DNA from: Epinephelus fuscoguttatus
Taxonomy: Eukaryota > Chordata > Actinopteri > Perciformes > Serranidae
Assembly: GCF_011397635.1 (NCBI RefSeq)
Contig: NC_064771.1
Span: 11,285,379 to 11,349,378 of the forward strand
Direction of reading: 5' to 3'
DNA: 64,000 nt
The position numbers and the translations under genes were made by a program. The notes beneath the pieces were generated by a model. That model ran no database searches, had not been told where the DNA came from, and saw only the letters and a program-made list of their open reading frames with translations. Of this stretch, positions 51,101 through 59,347 are shown piece by piece (the first letter of the stretch is position 1; each line of letters begins with the position of its first letter).

Positions 51101-54100
51101 TGAGTTATGAAATGATTCTGTGCGCCTCGTTCCTCTGTCTTGTTGTGGTTGTGTCCAGCCGCTGCATTTTCTTTACTGATTCTTGGTCAGACGTCTCGAA
51201 AGGCTTCTGACTGATGCCAAAAATGCAGAAAATAAAATATTTTTTTTGACGGATGACAGTTTTGGAATAAGTATGCAAACATGACATAATGTGAGGTTGT
51301 ATTTACTTTTAGACGTACAACAATTTCGGACAAAAATTACGGACCAAGGGCCGAATTCACAAAAGGATTGCGTGGCTTTTGCGGCCGCTAAACTGGTAAA
51401 AATGGAGCAAACAGATACCGTCTCATTCACAAAGCACGCGTAGAGGGTGAAATGCTCCACTAATTGCGCTGCCAAGCGGATTGCGTCTCGGTGCTCCGGT
51501 GTTATTTGCACGTATTTAAATGAAGTAATATGCATATATTTGGCGCAAAAATTGCCCCTTTCTATGCAAATGAGCCGCATTGATAAACAACGTCTAACTC
51601 GCTAACACCAGCGCTAATAGCCACACGCAGTTTGAGTGAAGTAAATAACGTCTTTAGAAAGCTGGTGCAAACTGGGTGCTCCTCTGTGGAAGCCTCTCGC
51701 CCAGACTTTCCAGTGATCGTGGCAGCAGTGATCGTCTGTTAAATCAGTCTGTTAATAATATTTTGACATTATTATTATAATCATTATTACTTTAATAGCA
51801 TCCGAAGATATTGATGCATTGAACAGGTGACAGTCTGCGGTCGTTCTCAAAACGCACTTCTGTCACGCACTTCAAAAGCAACTTTCAATCATTTATTTTA
51901 CAAAACGGGGGAAACAAACGTGAACAAAAACGGTTCCATAATTCATATTAAATTCAAAAGATAACGAAAAACGGCTACAAGTGAGAGGGAATAGTGATAA
52001 AGTGGTCAAACTTGGTCAAATCCACAGCATCAACCCCTCCGACACTGTTAGACTGACTCACCAGCAGACATCACTACATGAGGGTATACAGTATTCAGTA
52101 CTTTGCTAAACAAAGTCTGCCATTGTTCTGCCACGGTGTTCTTGGCGCAAAGCCAGCATTTATACTTTGCCATGTGTGGCTTATTGCAACCAGGGGCAAA
52201 TCAGGGGCAAACTGTACTCAGCTGCCAAACTTTGCGGGCGTGTTTGCGCTGGTATATCCTCTTGAGGGTCGCGGGGGGGCTGGAGCCTATCCCAGCTGAC
52301 ATCAGGCGAGAGGCAGGGTACACCCTGGACAGGTCGCCAGACTATCACAGGGCTGACACATAGAGACAGACAACCATTCACACTCACATTCACACCTATG
52401 GACAATTTAGAGTTACCAATTAACCTAGTCCCCAATCTGCACAGTCTTTGGACTGTGGGAGGAAGCCGGAGTACCCGGAGAGAACCCACGCTGACAAGGG
52501 GAGAACATGCAAACTCCGCACAGAAGGGCTCCCACACCCGGGATCGGGCCCGCAACTCTCTTGCTGTGAGGCGAGAGTGCTAACCACCACACCACTGTGC
52601 CGCCCCCCGCTGGTATATCATTAGTGCAATATCCTTTGTGAATACGGAGCAAACTGCGGGTGCAAGTGAAGTGCAATTCAAGGTGCTATCAGCGGCCGCA
52701 GTTCATTCTTTGTGAATTCGGCCCTCAGTGGCCTCAAGAAATACAGTCAGAGAGTGAAAAGGGTGCCAACCAACCCCAGTCTCCCATACTTTTCTCCAGT
52801 GTTCTCCTTCCCCTCCTATTAAGGCTGCTATTATCCTGCTTGGCTGTAAAATGTTCATCTCAAAATAGTTATTGGACTTGACAATTACTCTCCTTCAGTT
52901 GTCACAATCCAGAGACCTTTAAGATGAGAGGGAATAGGAAATATTTGTTAGATATCTCAAGACGGTCCTAGCTAGTATTAGCTAGGTTCGGCTAATAAAG
53001 CGAATACTATTTTTTGGGGCTTTGTATCATTTCTAAAATGATCATACCCTTAAAGTGATACATATACCAGTACTTTACGTCATTTGAAATCTTGTATTTC
53101 TAGTAGATTCAACACCTATGTGAGTGGAAACCTCCAGTTGCATAAAATGCTACCAGATACTGTCTGTAGTGGATCAATCACATGTCACATTAAAGGGCGG
53201 GTCCATCTGCGTTATCAAAGAGGTGATGTAGGTTACAGCGCTCTCTTCAAAGCCACCAGACTCAACTGACATAAACAGCAATTTTACCTCACAGCACACG
53301 GGAGTTGCCGGTCTACCGGCGACTCGATCGTTTGGGAACTAAATTGATGTGGCGTCCACAGCAGTATGTGGACTTATGTAGCAACAACATCGTGCAGAAA
53401 ACTGTGTCAGGACATGTGGAAAAAAGTTTTCAGGAGGGCTCTGGAAAACAGCATCTTAAGGCTGAAACATACATATTCGACCAAAATTTGAAATCTCAAA
53501 TCAGGGACACCTAATGCTACAGAAAAAAAAAGAAATGAATGGAGCCACCTCCCGTTAAATCAGAGAATTCTTGCTTGATTGTCTGAAAGCAAAACCATAC
53601 AAACAGCATTTCCCTCTAGATCTGGCTACCAAAAAGACTGCAGGTTTCATTTTACTGCAGATGTTTTGATACTGCTTTGTACTGGGTTATTTCAGTCGAT
53701 ACCTTAAAGGTTTCAAGTACCAATACCCAGCCCTACTATTTTGGCTGTTAGACAAAAATGTCCCTTCTGATTGTGGATGTTTTATTGGAGTGGGACCAAA
53801 ACAGCTCCAGGAGTCTCAACAATAAAAGACTGGCATCTCAAAATCACCCCTAAACTCTCCCAGCGCTACAATTACAGAAGGCGAGATTTAACACATAGCC
53901 CTGACTATCCTTTTTTCCAACACTGTAATCAAATCAGTCATCCATTCACGTAATACCCTTGCTTGTGTTTAGGTTTTATCTCCAAACACCCACCATTCTT
54001 ACATGTTGCCTCGTACAAACTCACTGTCCTTTTAAGTCAAATACCCTTTACATCCCAATTATTGTCCTCCCACCTCTCCAACCTCCTGTTTTTCCTCATG

Positions 54101-57100
54101 ACTCATGCCAGCATCACCTCCCCCAAAGTCCCTTTTGTCACCCTGTGGTGGTGTTAAAGGGCTGACATGATGCATTCAAGGGACAACTTCACTCTTCCGT
54201 AGCAGAACAAAAGCTATTTTTTTATTAGTCTCTCAAACGACCTCCAAATATGTTTTTCTGTGTTTACAATTTTGCGCAGCGCTCATATTTCTTGCTGACA
54301 GATTTCTGAAGGGGGGCGTATTTGCAAGGCACACAACAGCTCAGCTTCTTTTTACACACGGGAGGAAAGTGTAAACAGTCTTACTAATGGAATGGTACTT
54401 TATTGATCCCTGTGAGGAAATACTCTGCCTCCAAAGGGAGGTCAGAGGTCAGGGTCAGCTGACGATCAATGCTCTTGAGGAGATAAGAATTCATTGTCTT
54501 GCACAAGGACTTGAAATGTGTCGAAGTGCTGGTATTGCAGTCAATCAAAGCATTTTTACTGGACTGATACAGGCTATACTAAGCCAGATAAGACTTTACT
54601 TTCTTTCTGTTGTAACCTACCTAAAACCCATCCCTGACCGACAAGCACAGTGGAAAAATCAGCAGCCAGCGGTTTGACTTAATGAGATTTGCACCTACAG
54701 CATGTGTCAGCACGCAGAGCTGCTTCGGCTCTAAAAAATCCATCACTTTGCCTTTATTCCAGTGACATCTTTCCTCATCCTGCTTTATTTTCTGTCATAT
54801 TGTTAAGAAAATGTCCCCTGAATAGGTTGTTTCCATGGAAACAAAAAAAAGTAATGGTACAGTTTTAGACTCTGTAGTTACAATGGGCTCCATACTTCAT
54901 ACTATTTGTCTGTATTGAATTCATAGTCATATTATCCACATGCTAAATATGCATGTTGAGTGTACTGGGATTTGCAGAATTAAGAATTTGGACACAGTGT
55001 CATTATATTGGGACTCGTGCAAGAACCACTTGTGCAAACAGATTTGTTCTTAAAGGAATAATTGCAACATTTTGTGAAACACTGTGCTTATTTGCTGTCT
55101 TGCTGAGGGTTACATGAGGAGATCGATACCAGTAACTTCCTGGAGTCTCGACTGGTTGCCTGGCAACTGGTCTCACCCATGAAACAGTCTGGCACTAAAC
55201 CCTTGCAGCTTTTTACACTTTCTTTATGTGTGGATTAAACAAACAAGATATTATGTGTTAATAAGTGAGCTTTAGAGGCGCTGGTAGGCGGATTTAGTTG
55301 CCTCCAAACATAGCTGGGCTAACTGTGTTCAGTTTTCATACTAAGCGAAGCTAACTAGCTGCTGGCTGTAGCTTCATGTTTGCCAGATTTGAGAGCAGTA
55401 ACAATCTTCTCATCTAATTTTTGGCAAGAAAGTAAGCAAACTATTCCTTAAAGAAGTATTTTACTGCTGGAAAAGGGTATTTTCATAAAAATGGGCTGTC
55501 TATGCAGTAGAAAGACACAACTGCTTTTGAATTTTTTGCTGCATGATCAGAGAAGAAGGGCTGTGGCCTTCAGTTTTACTCAAGAGGTAGAAAAGCTACA
55601 ACTACCAGAATGCACTGCACTGCACCTGACCAATACTGCATTCACGTGCTTCTTGGCCAGTCACGTTTCCGAGTTAGGAAGTCGTGGTGTTGGTGTGTTC
55701 ATGAGCTTTAAGATGTAATGGAAACAACATGGATGCTACAAAGGAGGTGTGTTGTATTGCATTTCCCATTTGAACAACACGTTGATGAAAGTTTGAAGTT
55801 TTTTTTATTAAACAGATTTTGTTCCAGACTTGTTGTGTCCCCTAAAACTAAAAAAAATATTGCCTTACCTGACTAATGCTAATAAATAACTTTTCTTACT
55901 CATCCAGGTCACTCTACATGGACAGCAACTAACGGTTACAACCAAATACCATATTACAAATTACACGTAAGCCATAATTGACATGCATATGGGAATTAAT
56001 ACATTTATTTCCATTAAACAAACATTTACTTTCATCCACATTGTTTTTTTCATATATGTTGTCAACTCTGCAACTTGTGTACCAAGACTTTTGCTGATTT
56101 TCCGAGTTGTTGTTTGGACTTGATGGGGTGGTCATGTGAATCTTCCCTGTCGGGAATTCATTTTTCCGATTATATTATTAGCAGGTGAAGGCAGGGCAAT
56201 ATACGCTCATGCTGGTGGATGGCATAATGCAAGCTCCCATCTGAAAACAACATGGCAAGGGCTGGTAACAAACATTCTCAAATTACAGTTAAACAGTACA
56301 CTAAAATGTTTCTGACAACATTTAAGGTGAGAAATTGGCAACACAGTTACAGAATCTTGGTTTAGATTTGATTAGCACTGCCTAGTTTTACCGTTTGATA
56401 TGAGTTTTCTTTTTTGCCTCTGTTCACACAATAAAGGAAGCAGTATAACACCCACTTCCTGTTCACAAACTCTTGAAATACAGCTAAACAGTGCACCAAA
56501 ATATGTTTCTGAAAACATTTTATGTGGGAAATAGGCAATACAGTTTAGTCTGAGTTTGAGAAAGAAACGGACAGGTCTCTCTCTCGATCAACTTCTATAC
56601 TATAATGTGTAAATAAAATTTGTGTTTCGAGCAACAGCCCTATAGCAAAGTATGACATCTGGCGGACTGGCAAACTGTATACCACAGTTTGTCGGTGAAG
56701 ATTCTCAGTCATCCAGGTCATGGTAATCGTAAGCACTTACGATATACCTCAGTTCATTTGCACATACCACATTGTTACGATACAAAGCTGGTTGAAAATC
56801 GGTAAAGTATCCCTTTCAAAGGACAAACGAGTGACTTAAGATAATGCATTCACCAATTTCCTTGTGCTTAAAATTTTTCCCTTAGCGATAAGAATCACTA
56901 GTTGTTCAGGTTTATTGTCTGAGCCATGTGTAGTCTGCCTCTCTGCATAAAAGAAAATGTTCAACTTGAGAATCATAACGCAATGCACTAAATGACTTTG
57001 GCTGTTCTTTTATCTCAGACATGTCAGGATGGTACATACCTTGACATGTTTTGGTGGAAACTTCCGCCTTGCTCAGAAGTATCACTTGGTGGTGGTTGTG

Positions 57101-57512
57101 ACACGTCTTTATCAGCTGATCTGTCAATCAGCCGATATTAGGGAGGTGTGACCGTCCTGCAGATCAGCTGATAAAGACGTGTCACAGCCACCACCAAGTG
57201 ACACTTCTGAGGAAGGCGGAAGTTTCCGCCGAAACATGTCAAGGTATGTAACATCCTAACATGTCTGAGATAAAAGAACAACTGAAGTCATCAGAAACTA
57301 AAGACATAATGAACACCATTGTTTTCGATGGAGGTGGGGGTTTTACAATGCGAGTATGATGTACGTTTGCTATTACTGCCCTACCTCCACGTCACTGGCA
57401 TCCCATGTGTCCTGGATAGACTTGACCCGGCTGATGTGGGGGATGCTCCGGTGAAGGAGCGAGCAGGCCTGGCAAACAAACACACCCAAAGTCAGCGACG
57501 CCCAGTCCGGCT
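28817..57512 (-). CDS. adap1: ArfGAP with dual PH domains 1 (centaurin-alpha 1), exons 2-11
   Basis: ADAP1 is a GTPase-activating protein for Arf6 recruited to membranes by PIP3/IP4-binding PH domains. Ten minus-strand exons give 1040 nt in unbroken phase: 57385-57512, 46593-46684, 41097-41179, 37489-37601, 37212-37358, 34416-34499, 32974-33036, 32590-32661, 32265-32493 and 28817-28845. Adding the 28 or so residues of the unseen first exon matches the 374-residue human protein. Order: end of the ArfGAP finger (CQAC, Arg five residues after the last Cys), linker, PH1 (YREGFLWKRGRDNGQFLSRK), PH2 (FMEKTGPK to FQRVINRP), tail VEAHFKHKP. PH1 and PH2 favour ADAP1 over ADAP2. The ArfGAP exon is more diverged than the PH exons. 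sox8 lies downstream, convergent. Confidence 0.93.
29813..29885 (-). tRNA. tRNA-Arg (anticodon CCT), copy 1
   Basis: 73 nt from GCCCCAGTGGCCC to CATCTGGGGTG. The acceptor stem is 7 bp with a G1-U72 wobble, the anticodon loop is CTCCTAA and the B box is GGTTCGAGTCC. It differs from copy 2 at position 13 (C for T), giving a C-A mismatch in the D stem, so it may be a weaker copy. Same strand as adap1 and inside its last intron. No run of four or more T follows closely. Confidence 0.93.
30975..31047 (-). tRNA. tRNA-Arg (anticodon CCT), copy 2
   Basis: 73 nt with all four stems intact, A box TGGCCTAATGG and B box GGTTCGAGTCC. This is the best-formed copy. A minus-strand TTTT lies about 45 bp past the 3' end. 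Confidence 0.95.
31864..31936 (-). tRNA. tRNA-Arg (anticodon CCT), copy 3
   Basis: 73 nt. It differs from copy 2 by a T27-G43 wobble in the anticodon stem and A57 in the T loop (B box GGTTCAAGTCC). Both changes are tolerated in tRNAs, so the fold is intact. Confidence 0.94.
32265..32493 (-). CDS. adap1: adap1 exon 10 (PH2, main part)
   Basis: Acceptor TGTCTCCCAG|GAT and donor GCAG|GTGCGA. Encodes DAYARGEVFIGSK through FACETEAEQRDW to RPMRPQEYA: strands and the C-terminal helix, with its Trp, of the second PH domain. Reading through the donor gives only four more residues before a stop. Confidence 0.95.
32590..32661 (-). CDS. adap1: adap1 exon 9 (PH2, first strands)
   Basis: Acceptor GCGACAG|CAC and donor CCTCTG|GTAAGA. 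Encodes HTEGFKKRWFTMDDRRLMYF then KDPL. The introns on either side are short (312 and 96 nt). Confidence 0.93.
32974..33036 (-). CDS. adap1: adap1 exon 8 (start of PH2)
   Basis: Acceptor TTCTCCAG|CTG and donor CCAAAG|GTTTGT. Encodes LVPKLTRNFMKEGFMEKTGP then K, opening the second PH domain. Confidence 0.93.
33037..34415 (-). other. adap1 intron 7, nothing recognised
   Basis: AT-rich, with no bounded repeat or RNA gene seen. The open frames at 33120-33365 and 33960-34145 are on the opposite strand and match no family. Confidence 0.4.
34416..34499 (-). CDS. adap1: adap1 exon 7 (end of PH1)
   Basis: Acceptor TTTGCAG|GAG and donor GAGGAG|GTGAGG. Encodes EMVDWFNAIRAARFHYLQVA, the C-terminal helix of PH1, then FPGASDEE. 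The upstream polypyrimidine tract is a 19-nt homopolymer. Confidence 0.94.
34504..34522. repeat. 19-nt A/T homopolymer at the exon 7 acceptor
   Basis: On the transcribed strand this is poly-T directly followed by GCAG|GAG, so it serves as the polypyrimidine tract. Confidence 0.9.
34523..36403 (-). other. adap1 intron 6, upstream part; nothing recognised
   Basis: Contains a short CTTTCT repeat near 34870-34893 and CA-rich text near 34910-34930. No exon or bounded element. Confidence 0.4.
36404..36700 (+). mobile_element. SINE-like element, copy 2, with 12-bp target duplication
   Basis: Flanked by perfect direct repeats TGCTTGGCAACC (36392-36403 and 36701-36712). It begins AGGCAGCATGGTAGTGTAGT, resembling a tRNA-derived head, and ends GCTGGGATAGGTAGA, shorter at the 3' end than copy 1. 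Inserted in adap1 intron 6, antisense to the gene. Confidence 0.88.
37212..37358 (-). CDS. adap1: adap1 exon 6 (PH1 core)
   Basis: Acceptor TCCACCAAG|GCC and donor GCTAAG|GTACAC. 49 codons: ARDPKAVMKIETLNATFQPA, then KIGNPCGLQITYLKDNSTRN and IFVYHSDAK. Confidence 0.95.
37489..37601 (-). CDS. adap1: adap1 exon 5 (start of PH1)
   Basis: Acceptor CTCTGCCCAG|GG and donor CAGGAT|GTAAGC. Encodes YREGFLWKRGRDNGQFLSRK then FILSEREGALKYFNKQD, with the Lys/Arg pattern of an inositol-phosphate-binding PH domain. Just upstream in transcription direction is a (CT)n run. Confidence 0.95.
37621..37655. repeat. (GA)n microsatellite beside adap1 exon 5
   Basis: On the transcribed strand a (CT)n run leading into CTGTCTGTCTCTCTGCCCAG, the exon 5 acceptor. 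Confidence 0.95.
38788..38843. repeat. (CA)n microsatellite
   Basis: About 28 CA units in adap1 intron 4, the first of three alternating tracts within 350 bp. Confidence 0.95.
38925..38956. repeat. (TG)n microsatellite with CGCGCA end
   Basis: Thirteen TG units followed by CGCGCA; opposite in sense to the CA tracts on either side. Confidence 0.95.
39090..39133. repeat. (CA)n microsatellite
   Basis: About 22 CA units, followed by further CA-rich text to 39166. Open frames running through here are translated microsatellite. Confidence 0.95.
40118..40555. repeat. Probable non-autonomous element in adap1 intron 4
   Basis: Starts near TGTATTTGACATTTTGGGAA, ends near GACTAATCCTTTAAT, and has GCTAAGCTAACTCTCCTGGC inside, all of the kind found in TTAA-flanked fish elements. 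Its inverted ends are poorly preserved. Confidence 0.4.
40590..40945. repeat. CAAGTC-rich degenerate repeat
   Basis: CAAGTC and AAGTCAAGTC recur many times (for example near 40674, 40732 and 40911-40939). A degenerate short-period repeat or part of a dispersed family; no coding content. Confidence 0.5.
41097..41179 (-). CDS. adap1: adap1 exon 4 (linker to PH1)
   Basis: Acceptor GTGTCTCCAG|GATG and donor TCTGCAG|GTATTA. Encodes MLREQWIRAKYERNEFEFIE then KQEPYSA, nearly as in human ADAP1. Confidence 0.94.
41180..42446 (-). other. adap1 intron 3, downstream part; nothing recognised
   Basis: No exon, RNA gene or bounded repeat. A hAT-type left end (CTAGGGGTGTAACAGTACAC) begins near 42447 without a matching right end. 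Confidence 0.4.
42885..44554. mobile_element. 1.67-kb TTAA-flanked element with an internal palindrome
   Basis: TTAA lies on both sides (42881-42884 and 44555-44558). The ends AGGGGCAATAAGCGAAAT and ATTTTGCTTATTGCTCCT are inverted repeats with two mismatches. In the middle, about 43443-43488 and 43576-43622 form a strong inverted repeat (GGCTCACGGTCTCACGGAGA against its complement). A 17-nt G run lies at 44355-44371. No transposase. piggyBac-type mobilisation is inferred from TTAA. Confidence 0.75.
44870..45720. repeat. Dispersed fish repeat (TAAATAATGGACATAGCTAC family)
   Basis: Text around 45085-45300 (CATAGATTGTATAAATAATG, AACGTCACCCAATGG, AAGCCAGTTCAACATTTGGC) is of a type I associate with an abundant teleost repeat. 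Its class and limits are not resolved. Confidence 0.4.
46593..46684 (-). CDS. adap1: adap1 exon 3 (end of ArfGAP domain)
   Basis: Acceptor CTGTTTCAG|TTG and donor GACTGCAA|GTAAGT. Encodes LMAATGNNAARAKYEQKVPA then FYYRPTHTDC plus two bases of Lys. Confidence 0.93.
47200..47554 (+). pseudogene. Decayed THAP-domain fragment
   Basis: Plus-strand frames read LLSFSSDAETS, a stop, then QWIVTIWREKFTASSHTQVC, SRHFKKEDVREPAM; after a frameshift near 47348, LTVKDGTAPALFEWNNLSVP, PSRLGVWERKERGYDTED and DDTLGEEATISDDHDY. The W, the C-x2-H pair (CSRHF) and the P-A-L-F-E-W end are hallmarks of the THAP C2CH DNA-binding domain. The N-terminal cysteines are missing. With one in-frame stop and one frameshift it is non-functional. 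THAP domains occur in P-element-like transposases and in host genes; the source here is unknown. It lies antisense in adap1 intron 2. Confidence 0.72.
47555..49084 (-). other. adap1 intron 2 segment, nothing recognised
   Basis: No exon or bounded repeat seen. Mostly AT-rich, with a T run near 48133-48148. Confidence 0.4.
49085..50020 (+). repeat. Dispersed repeat bounded by a 15-bp direct repeat
   Basis: CAAAAACTCTGTCTG occurs at 49103-49117 and again at 50006-50020. The left end TCTTACTATATAATGAC and phrases such as GTGAAATTTGGCACAGTGGT and GCATATCTCATGCCCC suggest a known type of abundant fish repeat, possibly Helitron-related; that class is a guess. The 141-codon open frame at 49027-49452 is translated repeat. 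Confidence 0.5.
50021..51346 (-). other. adap1 intron 2 segment, nothing recognised
   Basis: AT-rich with an A run at 50916-50935. No exon, RNA gene or bounded element. Confidence 0.4.
51347..52725. mobile_element. Inverted-repeat DNA element interrupted by a SINE
   Basis: The ends AGGGCCGAATTCACAAA and TTTGTGAATTCGGCCCT are exact inverted repeats, with GCGGCCGC near both ends as a further shared block. Without the inserted SINE copy (349 bp plus duplication) it would be about 1.0 kb. Its own target duplication was not identified. No transposase. Confidence 0.75.
52259..52607 (-). mobile_element. SINE-like element, copy 3, full length, nested
   Basis: Flanked by perfect 12-bp direct repeats CGCTGGTATATC (52247-52258 and 52608-52619). 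On the minus strand it begins GGGGGGCGGCACAGTGG, with an A-box-like TGGTGTGGTGG and a B-box-like GGGCCCGATCCC, so the head looks tRNA-derived, and it ends GACCCTCAAGAG. Same family as 23493-23832 and 36404-36700. It is younger than the element it interrupts. Confidence 0.88.
52726..55050 (-). other. adap1 intron 2 segment with scattered repeat text
   Basis: TGGTACTTTATTGATCCCTG at 54394 resembles a common fish repeat end. The 96-codon open frame there (54387-54677) matches no known protein. Nothing else recognised. Confidence 0.35.
55054..55447. mobile_element. TTAA-flanked non-autonomous element
   Basis: TTAA at 55050-55053 and 55448-55451. The ends AGGAATAATTGC and GCAAACTATTCC are imperfect inverted repeats. 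Internal text (GCTGGCTGTAGCTTCATGTT) is like other elements of this sort in the window. Confidence 0.55.
55448..56992 (-). other. adap1 intron 2 segment, nothing recognised
   Basis: Two related AT-rich passages (about 56280-56350 and 56465-56545, both with TACACTAAAATGTTTCTGA-like text) suggest a small local duplication. No exon. Confidence 0.4.
56993..57290. repeat. Long near-perfect inverted repeat (hairpin)
   Basis: The arms 57004-57120 and 57163-57279 are reverse complements with only about eight mismatches in 117 bp, and weaker pairing extends a few bases at both ends. The loop is about 40 nt. It ends about 100 bp past the exon 2 donor of adap1, so the pre-mRNA would carry it as a stem. 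Probably a foldback element. Confidence 0.9.
57385..57512 (-). CDS. adap1: adap1 exon 2 (ArfGAP zinc finger, second half)
   Basis: Acceptor CTCCTGCAG|AG and donor GTGGAG|GTAGGG. Encodes PDWASLTLGVFVCQACSLLH then RSIPHISRVKSIQDTWDASD and VE. The second CxxC (CQAC) and the catalytic Arg are present. Human has CLSCSGIHRN and VRLDAWEEAQ where this has CQACSLLHRS and IQDTWDASD, so this exon diverges most. Confidence 0.9.
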
Positions 57513-57517
57513 CTGCA

Positions 57518-57538
57518 GGAGAGAGAGAGAGAGAGAGA
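57518..57538. repeat. (GA)n microsatellite at the exon 2 acceptor
   Basis: On the transcribed strand a (CT)n run ends in CTCCTGCAG|AG, serving as the polypyrimidine tract of adap1 exon 2. Confidence 0.9.
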
Positions 57539-59039
57539 AAGGGAGGGAGAGCCGGGGGAGCGTGGAAAGAACAAGCATGGAGGTGAAAGGAGAGGAATTG
57601 AGTTTGAGGAGCGGGAGAGGAGGGAGGAAATGAAATCGGGCAAAGAAAAATGATAGAGAGAATGGTGATGGGGTTGAAGAGAGATAAAGGAGGAGGGGGG
57701 AGAAAATCTTGTCATAAAAGCGTTGCAACAAAGAGAACACCGGCTCAAGGTTCAGGCTATAAATACTGAAAGTGCTGATGCTAGCGCTGTTAAGGGGTAA
57801 TAGGAGCAAAGTAAATGAGGCAAATATTACAAGGGACTGTGGTTTAGTGTGTCCCTGCTCATAAAGGAGAGCAGGGCGGCAAAATATGATTTTGGGGAAA
57901 TCCTATTTAGCTTACTGACAGGAAACAGACCGCCTGAGATCTGATCAGAACTCAGCCGAGGTAGTTATCAGGTTAGGTACATCACCAGACTCCAAAATAC
58001 ACACACATGCTGCACCATGCAAAAAGACACACTCACATTTGTATGTAATATTTTGTACTTTAAAGGAGACGAGAAAAGCAGAAAAGTAAATCACACACAC
58101 ATCCTGGCATGCACGTACACACACACTTATGCACAGACCATATGCTGCTCATTGCCAACATCAGCACGTGACTAAACACACACTTCAACTACAGCTCCAG
58201 AAAAACTAACAGCCTCATCAGTAGTCAGACTGAATGTGCAAAAAGGGAAGAAGAAAATAGGTTTTTTTTTCTCTTCTCTGCAGCGTGATACAGCAGCAGC
58301 AGCATCCGTGGGTGTTCAGCAAAGGTACATTTGAGTCACTGTATCACACGTAGACTTTGATTCTGTCCATGCAAATGAAGTTGTCAATGTCAGAGATGCA
58401 GAGTGTCAGAGACGGTGACAGAGAGAGAAAGACGGAGTGTGGTGAGAGCTGAGTGTCAGAAAATGAGATGAAAATGCAGATTGCACTGAAGGTAGATATA
58501 ATCTATCTGTGCAAATTAAAGCTCAGTGGGTAAATTAAAAAAAAAAAGCATTTTAAGAGCCCAAGTTCATAAATGTAACATCAGTGGCTTTTGGACACTC
58601 AGTTGAATGTCACCTTGCACTCTGGGAAATTGGGACGAGCCTTTTTCACCATTCTCTAACATTTTAAGACTATAAAAATGAATCGGTTCATCAAATAATT
58701 ACCAGAATAATTGATCACATGCAACCTGATCTCTCAAGCCCCTTTTATACAGCCTGTTCAAGGTGGGACTTTCATAATGCTATTCTGCCTTGCCATTCTC
58801 TATAAAATGTACAAACATAAAATATGGGGGCATTGTGGTTCCGCCGTTAAAGTGGTTCTAATAGAGCCAAGTTTCATTATGTTCCACTCGTCTGCTGAGA
58901 CAAGTGCAACACCTAATGGTAAAATTCCTCATAGCAGTCTTGCCTGGTGTTTGACGAAATATCAAGCCGGTTTGGAAGTTTTTACACCTGCCCAACCTTA
59001 ATTGCCTCAAAATTTGGAATGCACTTTCATGTTCAATTC
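57539..59039 (-). other. Presumed adap1 intron 1, nothing recognised
   Basis: Purine-rich from 57539 to about 57710. The short first coding exon of adap1 was looked for here and to the right and not found. Confidence 0.4.
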
Positions 59040-59345
59040 AGTCAGTCAATCAATTTTATGTATAAAGCTCAATATCACAAATCACAATTTGCCTCACAGG
59101 GCTTTACAGCATACGACATCCCTCTGTCCTTAGGACCCTCGCAGAGGATAAGGAAAAACTCCCCCAAAAAAACCCTTTAACAGGGGAAAAAAATGGTAGA
59201 AACCTCAGGAAGAGCAACTGAGGAGGGATCCCTCTTCCAGGACGGACAGACGTGCAATAGATGTCGTACAGAACAGATCAGCATAATAAATTAACAGTAA
59301 TCCACATGACACAATGGGACAGAAAGAGAGACAGAGACGGGAACT
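59040..59345 (+). repeat. Dispersed fish repeat (CACAATTTGCCTCACAGGGC family)
   Basis: The phrases AATATCACAAATCACAATTT, GGGCTTTACAGCATACGAC and GAAACCTCAGGAAGAGCAAC are characteristic of a repeat I associate with many teleost genomes. Its class is not settled. Confidence 0.5.
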
Positions 59346-59347
59346 GC

